Part shown: positions 10,074 through 22,235 of the stretch, piece after piece
Position numbering within the stretch: the stretch's first letter is position 1
Layout of the letters: each line of letters begins with the position of its first letter
Source of the DNA: Rhytidiadelphus loreus
Taxonomy: Eukaryota > Streptophyta > Bryopsida > Hypnales > Hylocomiaceae
Assembly: GCA_947034895.1 (NCBI GenBank)
Contig: OX344761.1
Location: 85,325,447-85,389,446, forward strand
Direction of reading: 5' to 3'
DNA: 64,000 nucleotides
Made by a program: the position numbers and the translations under genes
The notes under the pieces: generated by a model
What the model was told of the DNA's origin: nothing
The model's input: the letters and a program-made list of their open reading frames with translations, nothing else
Databases searched by the model: none

Positions 10074-13000
10074 ATGGCCACAAAGGCTGCAGTTCTGGTG
10101 GTGACTGATGTGCCCACTCTTCCAGAAACGGCGGAACAGTGGGTCAACAAGACTTATGAGGGAACCGAAGTGCAAATCTTGACCAACTTTCAAGCAGGCG
10201 GTAAGCATAAATCTGGTATTCGTCTGTCAATGCTGGCATTGTCTGTTGTGGTAGTTCCAGGTTGGGTTTAACATGGACTGATACTCTTCTGCAATCGTTG
10301 TCTGTCAAATCAGGGGGCAAACTTGAATCTCCTACGTCAACTTTCGACTCTGTGATCTCTTTGATGCAAACACCAGGTCGTCACTCCTCGGACTTTTTAA
10401 AAGAGTCTGCTCGAGTGCTCAAGCCTGGTGGTAACTTTTTGGCGCAAGAGCCTCTTCTTGCTGACGCCCAAGAACTTAAGGTAGTTCCTGTCACTGAAGG
10501 TAGTTTGTATCCTTGGATTTTTGAAATGCAGGGTCGGTTTACAAAGTTTTTAGTGCTCTGCGGTATACTTTGTATACTGCTTTGTCTCCTTAATAAGGAT
10601 GATGTTCAGTGCAACCGAGGGAAAACTGTCTTTTGGTACCGTCTGACTGGAATACGAATGTTTGCAGTGCTCTAGTGCGCAATCGAAAGCTGCATTGGAG
10701 CGGAACTTGTTGCTTGCCGGCTTCGTGAATGCTGAAGCTGTTGAGTCCGTGCCAGGAGTAGAAATCGCTAAAGCTTGCACGACAAGCTCTGTCGCCTTGA
10801 ATCTGGTTGCGGTAAGACACTCATCATTTAGCTTTTTTGCCTTGTGGATCAGGTTTCAGCTATTATAGATCAAACAGCATGTTCTGACAGAAAACATTTG
10901 GTATATCAGAGTTTGCAGATCTTGTGAAAGCTTGTGCTTTTGATTTTTTTGGAGAATTGTGACTTATGTGAATTTGATAGTATAGTTTGGATATATTTAG
11001 TGACGCGGATTACTGATGTGTGTATTTTCCTGTATTTTCAGTTGAAAGTTAAGAAGCCTTCTTGGGACTCGACATCTGTATTTCAGATTAAGAAGAAGGT
11101 CTCAAGCCAGAACGGTAAGCTCCTGCTCCTTTGAGTTGCTTTGATCACTTCTTTTAGCGAGGCTATAAGTTGTATGGGCACTTTTGAAAATAAATTTCTG
11201 TCAATCTGGGCAAAAACATTCGTTTCCCTCTATTTTTGTACCCCAAAGCGTGATTATACGTTGGCAATTGCACATTTTGGTGTAGTTGATGAACTTGATG
11301 TGGAGTAATTGTTATAGATGATAGATTGCTAGTGACTGACTTTTTTCTGATGTTGCCAAAACTGATCAAGTGAAGACTGTGTGCTTGAGCAGGAAGCGCC
11401 GGACCAGTTGGGCGAGCTGTGAAACTCTCTCTTGGGGATGTGACAGACGATGTTCTGCCAATTAGCAAGCCAACAATGAAATTGGATTTTTCTAGTGATT
11501 TTAAGAACGACGACGAGGACCTTATTAATGAGGACGATCTCCTTACGGAGGAAGATTTGATGGCTCCTGAGGTTCCCAGTAAGTATTCTGCCCGAGTAGA
11601 ACTGTGTGCCGGCCACATGCCCTCGTCCTTTCCAACTTTGCATTGACTTCTGTACTAGGGCTACTTTAGATTACACAGGTTGAAGGAACAAGTGTCCTTT
11701 CCCACTTTGCATTGACTTCTGTACTAGGCTACTTTAGATTGCACAGGTTGATGGAACAAAGTTGAGATAAATATTTTAAAATATGAGCGAACTTAAAAAA
11801 AAAAATTGCTTTCTGAACACCTAGTGACGCTTTTGAAGTGTCCAGTCCACCTCAAAAGAGGTAGCTTGAAATCTCGTTTTCTAAATAATTTCATCATGGG
11901 ACACATAACTATGTAAGCACTTAGACTAGTTACCGATGAACAAAGTAGGTTAACAGAGATAAAAAATGATTTTGGCACCAATCAAGGTCTAGGATTTCTT
12001 GTTACCTCGAGCTTGTTCCTTTGATGTGTTCAATCTCAAGTGTCATGGATTTTCTTAGATAGGAAGGACTTGGGGCGACTACACTTTAAAAGATTTACTG
12101 ATGGAAATCGTGTGTGTCTCAGAGGCAGAGAGCTGTGCTCCAACCAAAAAGGCTTGCAAAAACTGCTCGTGCGGGCGTGCAGAACTTGAAGCAAAGGAAG
12201 AGGAGACCAAACTTACAGTTGCACAAATCAGCAATCCCAAGTCCGCATGTGGAAGCGTAAGTGCCTGACGAGCTCTGCCTGCATTACAGTCTGATTCTTC
12301 CAACGCTTTAAACTCTCTTAAGTTGCCTGGGAATAACATTGTGGGCGTGTGAATTGTTGAAACTGACATGGGATTTTAGGATAATGTTAATTAACGAAAT
12401 AAATTCACGTCATTAGATGTCGAATCTTCAATCTTTGGATTCAAGTTATTTAGTATCATGTTTACTCTGTCAGGTTCAGATTCGTGAACAGGTTCACATT
12501 AATTTGTCATTGTTAGCACTGGAATACCGGTAGTGAACTTTGGATCTGATAATCTTGTGTGGGTGTTTGCAGTGTGGACTAGGCGATGCATTCCGTTGCT
12601 CTGGATGTCCTTACAGGGGCTTGCCTACTTTCAAACTTGGAGAGAAGGTGATTCTTTCTTTTTCTTTTGTTGAATTGGAAAGAAAATAATGATTTGCATG
12701 CTGGCCAACCTGAACCAGAATTAGAAAACCCACTGTAGAAGCTTCTTTTTAATTCTAGTCTATTTCACAACACATCGTATCTGGCCTGAAATGGGCATGG
12801 TCTCTTCACTACTGATATACTTTGCTACCAAAGATTTGAATTTACCCATTCGTGTTTGAACTAAAATAAAAAAAATGAGCTTGGATCTCCTCATGTATAA
12901 TAGAGACTTTCTAAATATTTTCTATGGGTATAGTTTGCTACCTTCCTACACTTATGGAAGCTGTCACTTTTGGCCACTTGCGCACTTTGTAGTAGACTGA

Positions 13001-13097
13001 GTTTTTCTGATTTCTTATCTTTTCCTCGTGTCCTTTGTTTTCCATTCCTCATGTGCAGATTACACTTGGGGGTTCACTCTTGGTGGCTGATGCGTAA
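10074..13097 (+). CDS. DRE2: Anamorsin homolog, cytosolic Fe-S assembly factor DRE2
   Basis: Eight coding exons join in frame: 10074-10200, 10314-10480, 10668-10811, 11042-11114, 11393-11578, 12123-12256, 12573-12647 and 13059-13097, giving 314 residues. The N-terminal half is the methyltransferase-like fold of the family ([13 protein letters not shown]). An acidic linker ([20 protein letters not shown]) follows. The C-terminal domain has cysteines 237, 244, 247 and 249 (motif [11 protein letters not shown]) and a C-x2-C-x7-C-x2-C set at 275, 278, 286 and 289 ([16 protein letters not shown]), which bind iron-sulfur clusters in this family. Known members take electrons from the diflavin reductase TAH18/ATR3 for cytosolic Fe-S cluster assembly. 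Length is close to the family's usual 270-320. The acceptor of exon 6 has an alternative a few bases downstream. An AATAAA signal lies at 13469-13474. Confidence 0.93.
11629..11757. repeat. Tandem duplication in DRE2 intron 5
   Basis: Two adjacent copies of about 65 bp share 'actttgcattgacttctgta' and then a 'ctactttagatt' stretch. They lie wholly within the intron and differ by a few substitutions. Confidence 0.8.
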
Positions 13098-13549
13098 GCG
13101 AAATTATTCCAAGTTGCGACGAGTGCAGTGAAGCAAGGTTAGGTTAGGCTTGAATCGGTGATGGAGAAAGAGAAGCCCTTAATTTTGCCTTCGGCGATTT
13201 TTGAACCTGGAGGTTTGACCATTGTCAGATTCTCATGATGCTGTTACATTTGATAAGTTACCTCATTTTTACCTGCAGACATGGACCTCACTCAAACAGA
13301 TGACTGTTGCTTCATGTTTAGGATTAACTTGGCCACACTACTGAGTGATAATGGTATGGCGTGCTGGCAGAAGGGTTCATGGTGATATATCTTAGCTGTG
13401 GGAGTCATTGATCTTCATTGAATAGGAACAGGTTGCACGCAGATGACAGTGTATAAACTTATGATTCTAATAAAGCATCGAACTTCAATTCTTTTGTACT
13501 GTTGTTTTGTTGAATCACTGTTTTTCCATTTCAGTCTGTGAAGTACTGA

Positions 13550-15190
13550 AGTAGTGGACCAAGGCAATGAGTGCAAAGTCCATGACAAGATTTCATCACA
13601 TGTGAACCTAGTACAAGAATTCATTGTGGGTCAAGTGGAGAACTCACTACCGTACTGTATGTTGAGAAAATGTGAAATGCTGGGTGATGTGAGTTTCGTG
13701 GGAAAGAGGGCTATCTTCAAAGTTTTCTTACAATTAACCCAAACCCTGCAAGGATGCTGGGGAATCGATAAACGACTTGCGAGGAAGGGGTGAAACGACT
13801 TGCAAGGAAATGACAAATGCCTTGCAAGGAAACTTTAGAAGCAACTAAGAATGTCTAGGCAATGACTTTTAAGGAAAGTGAATGAATAAAGAATGAACCT
13901 ATTCATCCAAGAGTCTAAAATTTTGTTGACTTCTGTGTGTGATGGTTGGGTGAATAGACCCATTGCTCATCCTCCCAAAGTCATTCCAACCCAAAGTCAT
14001 TCCAAAGGTGCATCTAGAAAAACAAATTTATTTTGTGCTTGATTAATTTATCTTCTAGAACCTCTCTTAGTTAATTTGGGGCTTCTAATTGCAAATAAGA
14101 ACTCAAAATTTTTATCGTGGGTGGCAAATAAAAAAATTCAGCATTTCTTCTAGGGATAAAATTAGGGATGAATGAAGGTTGGTTCATCTTGGTGAGGGTG
14201 ATAGGGCTACATCCTTCCACAATTAATTGTATGATTCTTGATAGTTTTTTTGGGTGAGTGATACAGCCTATAGGAAAACCACTTTCAAGAAAATCGAATA
14301 AATAAAGAATGAACCTATTCATCAAGAATCTAAAATTTTATCGAATACCATGGGTGACATAGTCATCCTTCTATGATTAATTGTATGATTTAAGATTTTT
14401 TTTGGAGGGGTGATACAACCTAAGTCTAATTTTTTTTTCCAAATATAGTCAAATTGTGGCTAAAGTTAGGTTGAATTCTAAAGATGACATTTGGATATTG
14501 TTACCAAAAGTAAAATTGCACCTATATTTCAACGTCCTAGTGTCAAACTATTTTTATAACTTAGATATCTTATTGCGCTATTTTAGACACATGTTAGGTT
14601 TTAGAAGATCCTACCACTAGTTGAAATGAGTTTTTAGAACACCAAGCTACAATATCAAAGCTCATTACATTCTTAGCCATAGGATTTTAAATTCCACCTT
14701 GGTTACATGTTAAAAATAGCATAATTCCTTCTTGGTCTTTGGAGGGTTTAAAGTTAAGATGAACTACATCTCAACCACCCATTTGATCATTAAGTAAGGG
14801 AGGCCCCCCTACATGCCAAGGAAGGTAAAGAGACCCTTTCAATGAAGGTCAAGAATGTTCTACTTGTTTGCCAAAGGCCCAGATAGATTCCACATATAGA
14901 CTTTGGACACCCAACTTTGACACTGGACTTTGGTACTCGATCTTGAACCACTTTTTCTAATAGTAAGTGTACCTTACAGTTAAACAAGCAGCTGCACTAT
15001 GAGAGGTTCTATTTTTACAATATAGGTTTTGTTTTTCGAGTAAAGTAGCTACTCAACTTTCACAAGGGTGGGTAGCTCATCAGGAGAGACTGCAAAAGCC
15101 TCTCCTCCTTCTCCATCAGTCTAGAAGCAACTGAAAAGGAAAATAATTACACGTATTCCCCAAATCGCATCCCTAATCTACACAGGGGGG
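13550..15190. other. Spacer between DRE2 and the DnaJ gene, with diverged repeats
   Basis: Contains a diverged copy of the 3250-3502 element at about 13945-14205. It also has local duplications: 'gaatgaacctattcatc' at about 13893 and 14307, and 'attaattgtatgatt' at about 14221 and 14375. No gene is recognised. Confidence 0.5.
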
Positions 15191-15199
15191 ACATTTTCA

Positions 15200-16052
15200 G
15201 TCCAGAAATCTTGCACAATTATAGACACGGAACCCAAAGGACTTCTTCGTTGCTGCAAAGGCGGGGCGGGGGGGTCCGTCTGGTCGAACTTCGCTTTTTC
15301 TTCGCTGGTTCTGTCACCGAGTTGCAGGGAGTTTCTTTCCCTTGCAGACAGATATCCATGCAACTCCGTCTCTCTCTCTCATCAGTCTGCAACACGGAGT
15401 CTTTTCTTTGCACTTCGAGACTCCTTCCCTCCCTTAAAAACCTCATCTTCTCAAGCCGCGAGGGAGGTAACGTCTTGGCATAGAAGGAAGTTGGGGAAGG
15501 GCTGTGTGTCGGTACAGAGGATCTTAAAAAAGTTGAAGCTTCTGTTGTTGGGTGCAAAACGTGACTTTCTATTTACTGTTTGGTGGTGGGTTTCCCGTGG
15601 CAGAACCTGTAACTGTTGTGTGTAAATCATTTAACTAGGTTGCTTGGATTATTGCAACAACTGCTATGCACCCGCTTCTTTTAAAATGTTGGCGATCCTC
15701 ATTTTTTGTACTAGACTGTTGGTGGTTTGGAATCATCTATCTTTCTTTCAGACTGTCGTAATTTTTTTTTGGTGTGTGGCGTGTTTTTGAAAGGGAAGAG
15801 TTTTGCTGTAGGAATTGCGACGTTGTTTAGATTGGTGGCGAGAATTTTGGGAAGGTTTTTGGTTTCTAGGGTTTTGAAGTTGCGAAGGCAGAGTGAGAGT
15901 TGAGATTTAGGTCACCGTGAGGTTTATTCCTTTTTTAGGATATTGTGGGGTTTTGTTTTTATTGAAATGATGCTGATTCTGGTGTTGTTTTTCAGGGTTC
16001 CCAGTTTTGGTGTCGCAGTTTGGGGGGTTTAGCGATATATATTTTTTTCAAC
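15200..16052 (+). promoter_or_regulatory. DnaJ gene promoter and 5' leader
   Basis: GC-richer sequence from about 15200 probably includes the transcription start and a first non-coding exon. A possible donor GAG|GTAACG lies near 15468 and an acceptor TTTTTCAG at about 15995, just before the leader part that reaches the ATG at 16053. A minus-strand open frame of 112 codons here has no family signature and was not called. Confidence 0.4.
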
Positions 16053-19000
16053 ATGGTGAAGGATACGGAGTATTATGAGGTTCTGGGAGTGCAACCTGAT
16101 GCTACTGCTGCCGCTATCAAGAAGGCCTATTATACTAGGGTCAGTTGTGAATCTCTTTCCATTTTTTCATATGCTGGCTGTCTCCTTATAAATTTTAAAA
16201 AAGCTTTCCTGAGAAATAGTCGTGGTCAGCTATGTAGTGGAGACTTAGTCTCCTGGTCCTTTTTCAGTCTGCAAGATAAGGGAACCGACTCTCATTCACT
16301 TTTGTTCACGTTCATGCTATTTTACTTGTAGAGGAAAGCGACAATCAGAAATTGAAACAAATGTGTTTTTTGGATTCAAAAGTGAGTTTTGAGAATTTTG
16401 AATGCCCATTTCTACCATCTAGACAAGGCTGTATTTGTATTCGAAGTATCCCCCTAGTAATGAGTTCTGAGTTACGATTGATGGAGACCCTTTGCAAGGG
16501 GGGGGGGGGGGGGGGTAACATCAATTCTCACATAGTTCTCATATTTTTTTAAGGGTTGGATTCAGGTGGAGTGATGGAAATGGGTGTTCCCACCTTATAT
16601 CTTTCAAAAGCAAGTATAATAAGCTGTTATCAAAAAGAATTATCCTCTGAAGTTTTGTTTCTTTGGATTGACATAGGCAAGAGTGGTGCACCCGGATAAG
16701 AATCCCAACAATCCTGAAGCTGCTCAAAACTTCCAGGTATTGACCTAAGTAGACGTTGTTGAATTGTTGGATATGTATGTGTTAAAATTTGCCACTGAAA
16801 GATTTGTATGTTATCAAAGTTGCAACACCAAGTATTCCGCTTTTAGAGTGAAGTCTGGAGTCATGAGATTCTTGAGGTTAATAGCAGAATGTGCACACAA
16901 GGAACTTGTTTGAATTGCAGCTTATAAGGTAGGGAGATTCATTATCTTCTTTGGCCCAAAATTGTCACCCCAAATTCTTAGACAATGGTTAAGAGGATGT
17001 GGACCACCTAAAAATTTGCTCAAGTGTCGGTTTTAGATTGTCTACCAACAAGATTTTGAATTTTTCATAGCTTTTGAATATAGTGTCCGACTAACGCATT
17101 CATCGGTGCATTGGTACCCTCCTTCATTTGCGAACTAGAATATATAGAAGTTTGACCAATCTTATAGCTATGCTCCTTGCCCAAAGTGACAAATCTTTGG
17201 GTGTCCCTACTATGATTTCTGTCTGTTAAGAGATTTGGGCTTGTAACAGGTCTTGGGGGAGGCTTACCAAATTCTCAGTGATCCGGCAAAAAGAGAGGCC
17301 TATGATAGGCTTGGGAAACCAGGCGTGTCTCAGTACGTACATTTCCTTGTGCACAACTAGTTTGGTTTGAATTTAGAATGTATATTTGACCTAGAATTTG
17401 ATATGTGCACCTGATGGCAATATTCTGGACCACTTAATGTTTGGAAGTCTGTGAATACAAAGCAACAAAGACTTGCTGTGGTGCAGAGAAGCGATGGTAG
17501 ACCCAGCTGCTGTTTTTGGGATGCTGTTTGGGAGTGATGCCTTCGAGGAGTATATCGGTCAGGTATCGTTCTACTTGCACCGTATATGCCTTAGTTTTTT
17601 TTTATGGTTTTACTAAATTCATCTACAGGTTTCCTTTAAGTCATCCCTATCTTTCATCTGGTGTTTTTACTTTGACCTTCTGTACGTTTGGATTTGTAAG
17701 GTTGCCATTAGTTTTGCGGGATATATTTCACTTTGTGTCCTAAGCAACTTTGAAAGCAAGACAAACTTATTATCAACTTCCAATCTTTCACACCCTTATT
17801 GTATATCTTCAACATTTGAATTGATTAAATTATTGAATCTGTAAGGAATTTGTAAGTACTACTCCATTGAATCTACGTCCAGAACGGTAGGATGTAATCC
17901 ATTGAATTTTTAGGAGGGCATTGCAAGAATGCAAGATGAAAACGATGGATGGACGTTAAGCATACCTCTAATATCACGAGTAGATAATGTAACATTTAGA
18001 AAAGCCTCTTTTTTTTATGTCAGTTGAATAGGGATCAATGTTGCGCCCAAGCATATGCTTGTTTCGCCAAAAACCATTCTGATTCTTGTGGTGGCAGTTG
18101 GCAATGGCTTCAATGACTGGAATGGACTCTGGTGGTGATAATCAAACTACCGACTTAGTGCAAATACGGATGAAAATGAAGGTAATCATTTATTCCAATT
18201 TTGCATTTATCCGCATGCCTGAGCAGTCCGGACAAAGTTGGTATCCTTCTTTACCTGACTTGATGAATGGTTGATTTGATATGCTGGCAATCATGCCTAG
18301 ATTGCAGTTTTACTTCAACGTTACCTTAGTGGCAGCAATATCATTATGCTTAAATTTAGCCAGCTCTCTTCTTGGGAAACAAAATTGCTGGAATAATTAG
18401 AAGATTCTCTGGGAATTTTTCACCAAAATTGGCTATGCAACATAATAGTCTGTAGCCCTAAGCACCATCCAAGTATATAAAATTGACCTTAGCTACCAAG
18501 GATGGATAGATTGACTTAGTATTTTTGCTATAACTATATCGACCTCATTGCTTGGTGGATGCCTTAAAGGAAGGGATCTTGGAGGGTAGCCTTACAATTG
18601 TTACTTTTCACTTCTCGATGTCAGTTAGAAAAGGCTCGATTGGTAATAGAATGTTATGAACAAAAGTCTCTAAGAAACATTCAATTGACTCATCTATTTT
18701 TTTCAGGAGGTTCAAAATGAGAGGGAGAAAAAGCTTGTCCAGCTTCTGCTTAAGCGAATTGAGCCGTATGTTAGTGAGGATAAGCTTGCGTTTGTTGCCT
18801 GGGCCAGAAAAGAAAGGGAGAGCCTAAAGGACAATGGTAAGTACAACTCTTTTCCTCTCTAGGCTGGTACTCTTGGATTTGCTTATGCATTATATTGAAT
18901 CAGAATGGAAAGTAAGGACACCCTTTTCCGTCACTTAATTGAATTCCTCTGAAAAAATTAGGATCTGTGATTGAAACTATCATTTCCACTAACTACAACT

Positions 19001-22000
19001 GAGTATAATTACTATTATTAAACATAAATTATTCTTATGGGATCTTATTGGCAACTGAATGAGACTTTCAATGTACTTTAGCATGTGTTATTTGGACACC
19101 GTATGAAAAAGTTATGAATTTTCAAACTACTGTCTCTAGGTGTACCCAGAACCAACACTAGGCTCTCGTAGACTTTCACGTTTTGATTTTGTACATCTTG
19201 TGTAACCACCGTCTATTTTTTTTCAACGTTTTTTGGTCCAAATGTAGGTGTCGCATTCTGGGTAGTGTTGATTATGGCAATGTTTGCATACCTTGATTAA
19301 TGTTGAAAGCCAACGATGGAGAACATTTTTTGGATAGCTGAAACCCTTCTCATTCCGTTGAGAGCTCTTGTTTTTTGTCCAAAAAGATTTATGATCTGGA
19401 ACTTCTTACCATCAATGTCAGATGTTGCAGCTTTTGGAGAACCGATGCTGCACACCATTGGCTATGTGTACGAGAGACAAGCTGCGAAAGAGCTGGGCAA
19501 GAAGATTTATTTCCTGGGAGTGCCGTTTGTGACGGAGTGGTTGCGCAGCAAAGGCCATTTCATCAAATCTCAAGTCACGGCTGCTTCAGGTAATATAATG
19601 GATGAATGAACGAACGAACGAATGAGGCCTCAACTTAGGGAGATTAGTGTGTGTTGGAATTGAAGTCCCTTTGTACACAAGGTTCCAGAGATTCTTAGCT
19701 GTGGCTTGTTTGAAATCCCTAGAAAGTAAGAAACCCTATTTGTGCTGCCACTTTGTAGCCACTACGTATCAGAAGAGTACACTGAAAGCTTTATAATGTG
19801 CACTTCTGATACATAGTGGCACAAACAGGATGGCTTCTGAGTTGTGGTTGTGGCACAACTAGGGTCTCTTACCTTACTGACTGAGCATGGGATTTAGAAT
19901 TTCAAAACATTCCCATTATAAAAGTAACCGGAAATAACAAAACATGGAATTTGATGGGCAACAATCAGGCCATGGTTGCTTGGTGCAGCAGCCATAACGT
20001 AAGTCATGTTATGAATTTTTGTTACGGATTGGGTGCAGGTGCCATCCAACTGATGCAGATGCAAGAAGACTTGAGAAAACAAATCGAGGGGGGTCAAATG
20101 CAAGAACAGGGGGTGGAGGCCTATCTTGCGTCGAAACAGGACCTGATGATTGGAAATTTATGGAAGCTCAACGTAGCCGACATTGAGAACACGCTTACTA
20201 ATGTCTGCCAAAAGGTATGCACTTCAGTATCTCACTCTTGCCATCCCTTAGTTGTATCAAATGGGGGTTGTCAAACCTTGTGTCAATGTAATTGTTCAAA
20301 AAATTGGAAACTCTAATTGAGTTTGCAAGCCATTTTTGGATCTTTTGGTGCTTTTCGGGGGGAGGGGAGGGAATTCATTCAATGGAAAGCTCGACTGCGC
20401 ATGTGCTATACATGATGGTTTGAGGTTGGTTTCAAACATAATTTGGACCAATAAAATGAAATCTTGTAGTACTAATTTTACCAGATTTTTCTATTACAAG
20501 TGGCATAGTAGTCGTCGACTTTAATCGACATGGAATTTAATAGAAGAGACGTTTTCCGGAAGTCCGGTATAATCCATGTTTCTGAAGAGAGTGCTGTCTG
20601 TGCAATTCCCAGTCAACTGTAATGATAATGATTTATTTCCTTGATTTGCCTACTTGAGTGTACAAACGCCTCAACATGATTTTATTGCCCCAGTTTTTTT
20701 TTTCAGTTGAATTAATGTACTTCTATTCTAAAGCATGCTCTAGTAAATCAAAGCAATTTGCAATTTTTTATTTTTTGTATAGTTATCTGGACTCAGCTCC
20801 ATGAGTCTCCTAATCTCATAAGAACTTTCAATCTTACCCTTTTCCAAGACAGATGGAGAATTCATGTCTGGTTGGTTGATGTGCGCAGGTTTTATTCGAG
20901 CCGAAGGTGCCCAAGTCTGAGCTCATGAAACGAGCGAAGGCACTGAAGAAACTAGGTCAAGTTTTCCAGGTTGGAAAACAGTCCTATTTCCTAATTTTGA
21001 AATTTCATGAAATATTCCTTTGTGGGTGGGTGGGTGGGGTGGGGTGGGGTGGGGTGAAGTCAATCTGGGGAAACTCTAGGAGTCCTGGTTAGAGAAAAAT
21101 GTTGAAGGAAAAGTGTGGCTAATTACAGATGAGCCTTACATTCTAGATGTTCTCTTATCACAACTACATAACCCCAGAAATCTACCCATTCAAAAGTTTG
21201 ACCGAGTGTTTTGCGGGCCAAGAACCACTTTCCTTTGTTCAACTTCTCATGAATTTTTTTGTCAGTTTGTCTAATCCAAAGTGGACAAGCTAAAAGGAAA
21301 GAGGCCTTTGGAAGCTACTCTTTGATTATTGTAGTTTTTAAAGCATATTTTGATCATTTTAATATATAGGGTATGTTTGGGTACAATTCGTTACCTTCAT
21401 TGGAATGTCCTAAATGAGTCAACTCCTATTGTTTTGGGCCATTTGGGCACTTGTGGGTTAGGGCTTAGGGTTTAGGAAAAATCACACTTTGGTCTTGCTC
21501 CTTGACCTATGGGATTCATGTTCATCCTCTGATTGATTTGATTTTCTTTCTTTTCAGGAAACAAAGGTGGCTAAAGTTGCAACTGAAATGGGATCTCTAA
21601 AAACTGCCAAGATCCAAGGTGACAATTCAAAATCGTCGTCCTGCTTCCGTCCTAGTTCTCCAAGTCCTACTTCTGTAAGCATTTTATCCTGAACCTGCAA
21701 CTGCTGGAACTCAATTTTACATTCAACTTTTTTGTTTACATGTCATGCATTGAAATAGGAAGGTCTGTTCGTGCACTCATAGTCAACACTGTCCAAAATG
21801 CAACACCTGCATTTGAACCGTCACAAAAACCTAGATATTGATTGCACAAGGTTGCATAATCAAAACATGAGATGCTGGTGTTGGTTTTGGGTACACCTAT
21901 AGATAGTCAACTTTGAAATTCATAACTTATTCATACAGTGTCCAAATAATGCATGCTAAAGTGCATTGGAATCCTCTTTCAGCTGCTGCCAGTAAAATTC

Positions 22001-22235
22001 AATAAAATGATTTATGTTTAAGAATATGCTCAGTTGTAATTGTTATTATAATTGTAATTAGTGTTGATTATTGGCGCATATTTTAGCAAACCTCTTTTGT
22101 TCGTTTTAACCTTTTTCTTTTTCTTTTTCTTTTTTCTTTTTCTGTAAGTAGGGTGCAAATCTGTGAGTTACAGGATATAACTCCAATGTTCATTTGTTTG
22201 TTGTGTGTGTGTGTGACCAGCCTCCAAGAAAGTAG
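16053..22235 (+). CDS. J-domain co-chaperone with C-terminal DnaJ-X domain
   Basis: Eleven coding exons join in frame: 16053-16139, 16677-16736, 17250-17332, 17487-17562, 18098-18181, 18707-18836, 19422-19589, 20039-20214, 20889-20969, 21558-21674 and 22221-22235, giving 358 residues. Residues 1-70 form a J domain with the HPD motif at 34-36 ([10 protein letters not shown]), which in this family stimulates Hsp70 ATPase. The rest matches the plant DnaJ-X type, with blocks [51 protein letters not shown] and [13 protein letters not shown]. It closely resembles Arabidopsis At1g76700/At1g21080 and is slightly shorter. No signal peptide or membrane segment is seen, so a cytosolic role is likely. 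The last exon codes only four residues (PPRK). The short final exon and the phase-2 donor at 17333 are the least certain parts. Introns carry R1 repeats. Confidence 0.93.
16498..16515 (+). repeat. Run of 18 G in intron 1 of the DnaJ gene
   Basis: An uninterrupted G homopolymer within intron 1. It could form G-quadruplex DNA, and its length is a likely sequencing-error site. Confidence 0.9.
19060..19275 (-). repeat. Dispersed repeat R1, copy 2 (in DnaJ intron)
   Basis: On the minus strand it matches the copy at 21785-21985 through 'gggtacacctagagacagt', the 'gtgtccaaataa' block and 'catgctaaagt'. It lies in the intron between exons 6 and 7. Confidence 0.6.
19739..19830. repeat. Inverted repeat (foldback) in DnaJ intron 7
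   Basis: CACTACGTATCAGAAG and, downstream in reverse complement, CACTATGTATCAGAAG form an imperfect 16-bp stem. 'ttgtgctgccac' and 'gtggcacaa' extend the pairing. It may be an old miniature element; ends are not defined. Confidence 0.45.
21020..21057 (+). repeat. G-tract repeat in DnaJ intron 9
   Basis: Four or more tracts of three to four G separated by single T (GGGTGGGTGGGTGGGG and then GGGGT units). This fits the G-quadruplex pattern. Confidence 0.85.
21785..21985 (+). repeat. Dispersed repeat R1, copy 3 (in DnaJ intron)
   Basis: Shares 'gtccaaaatgcaacacctgc', 'gggtacacctatagatagtc' and 'aaagtgcattggaatcctc' with other R1 copies. It lies in the last intron. Confidence 0.6.

Noticed and set aside
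15219..15557. 112-codon minus-strand frame and overlapping plus-strand frames
   Set aside because: They overlap each other in GC-richer leader/promoter sequence of the DnaJ gene, with low-complexity Arg/Ser/Pro composition and no family motif.
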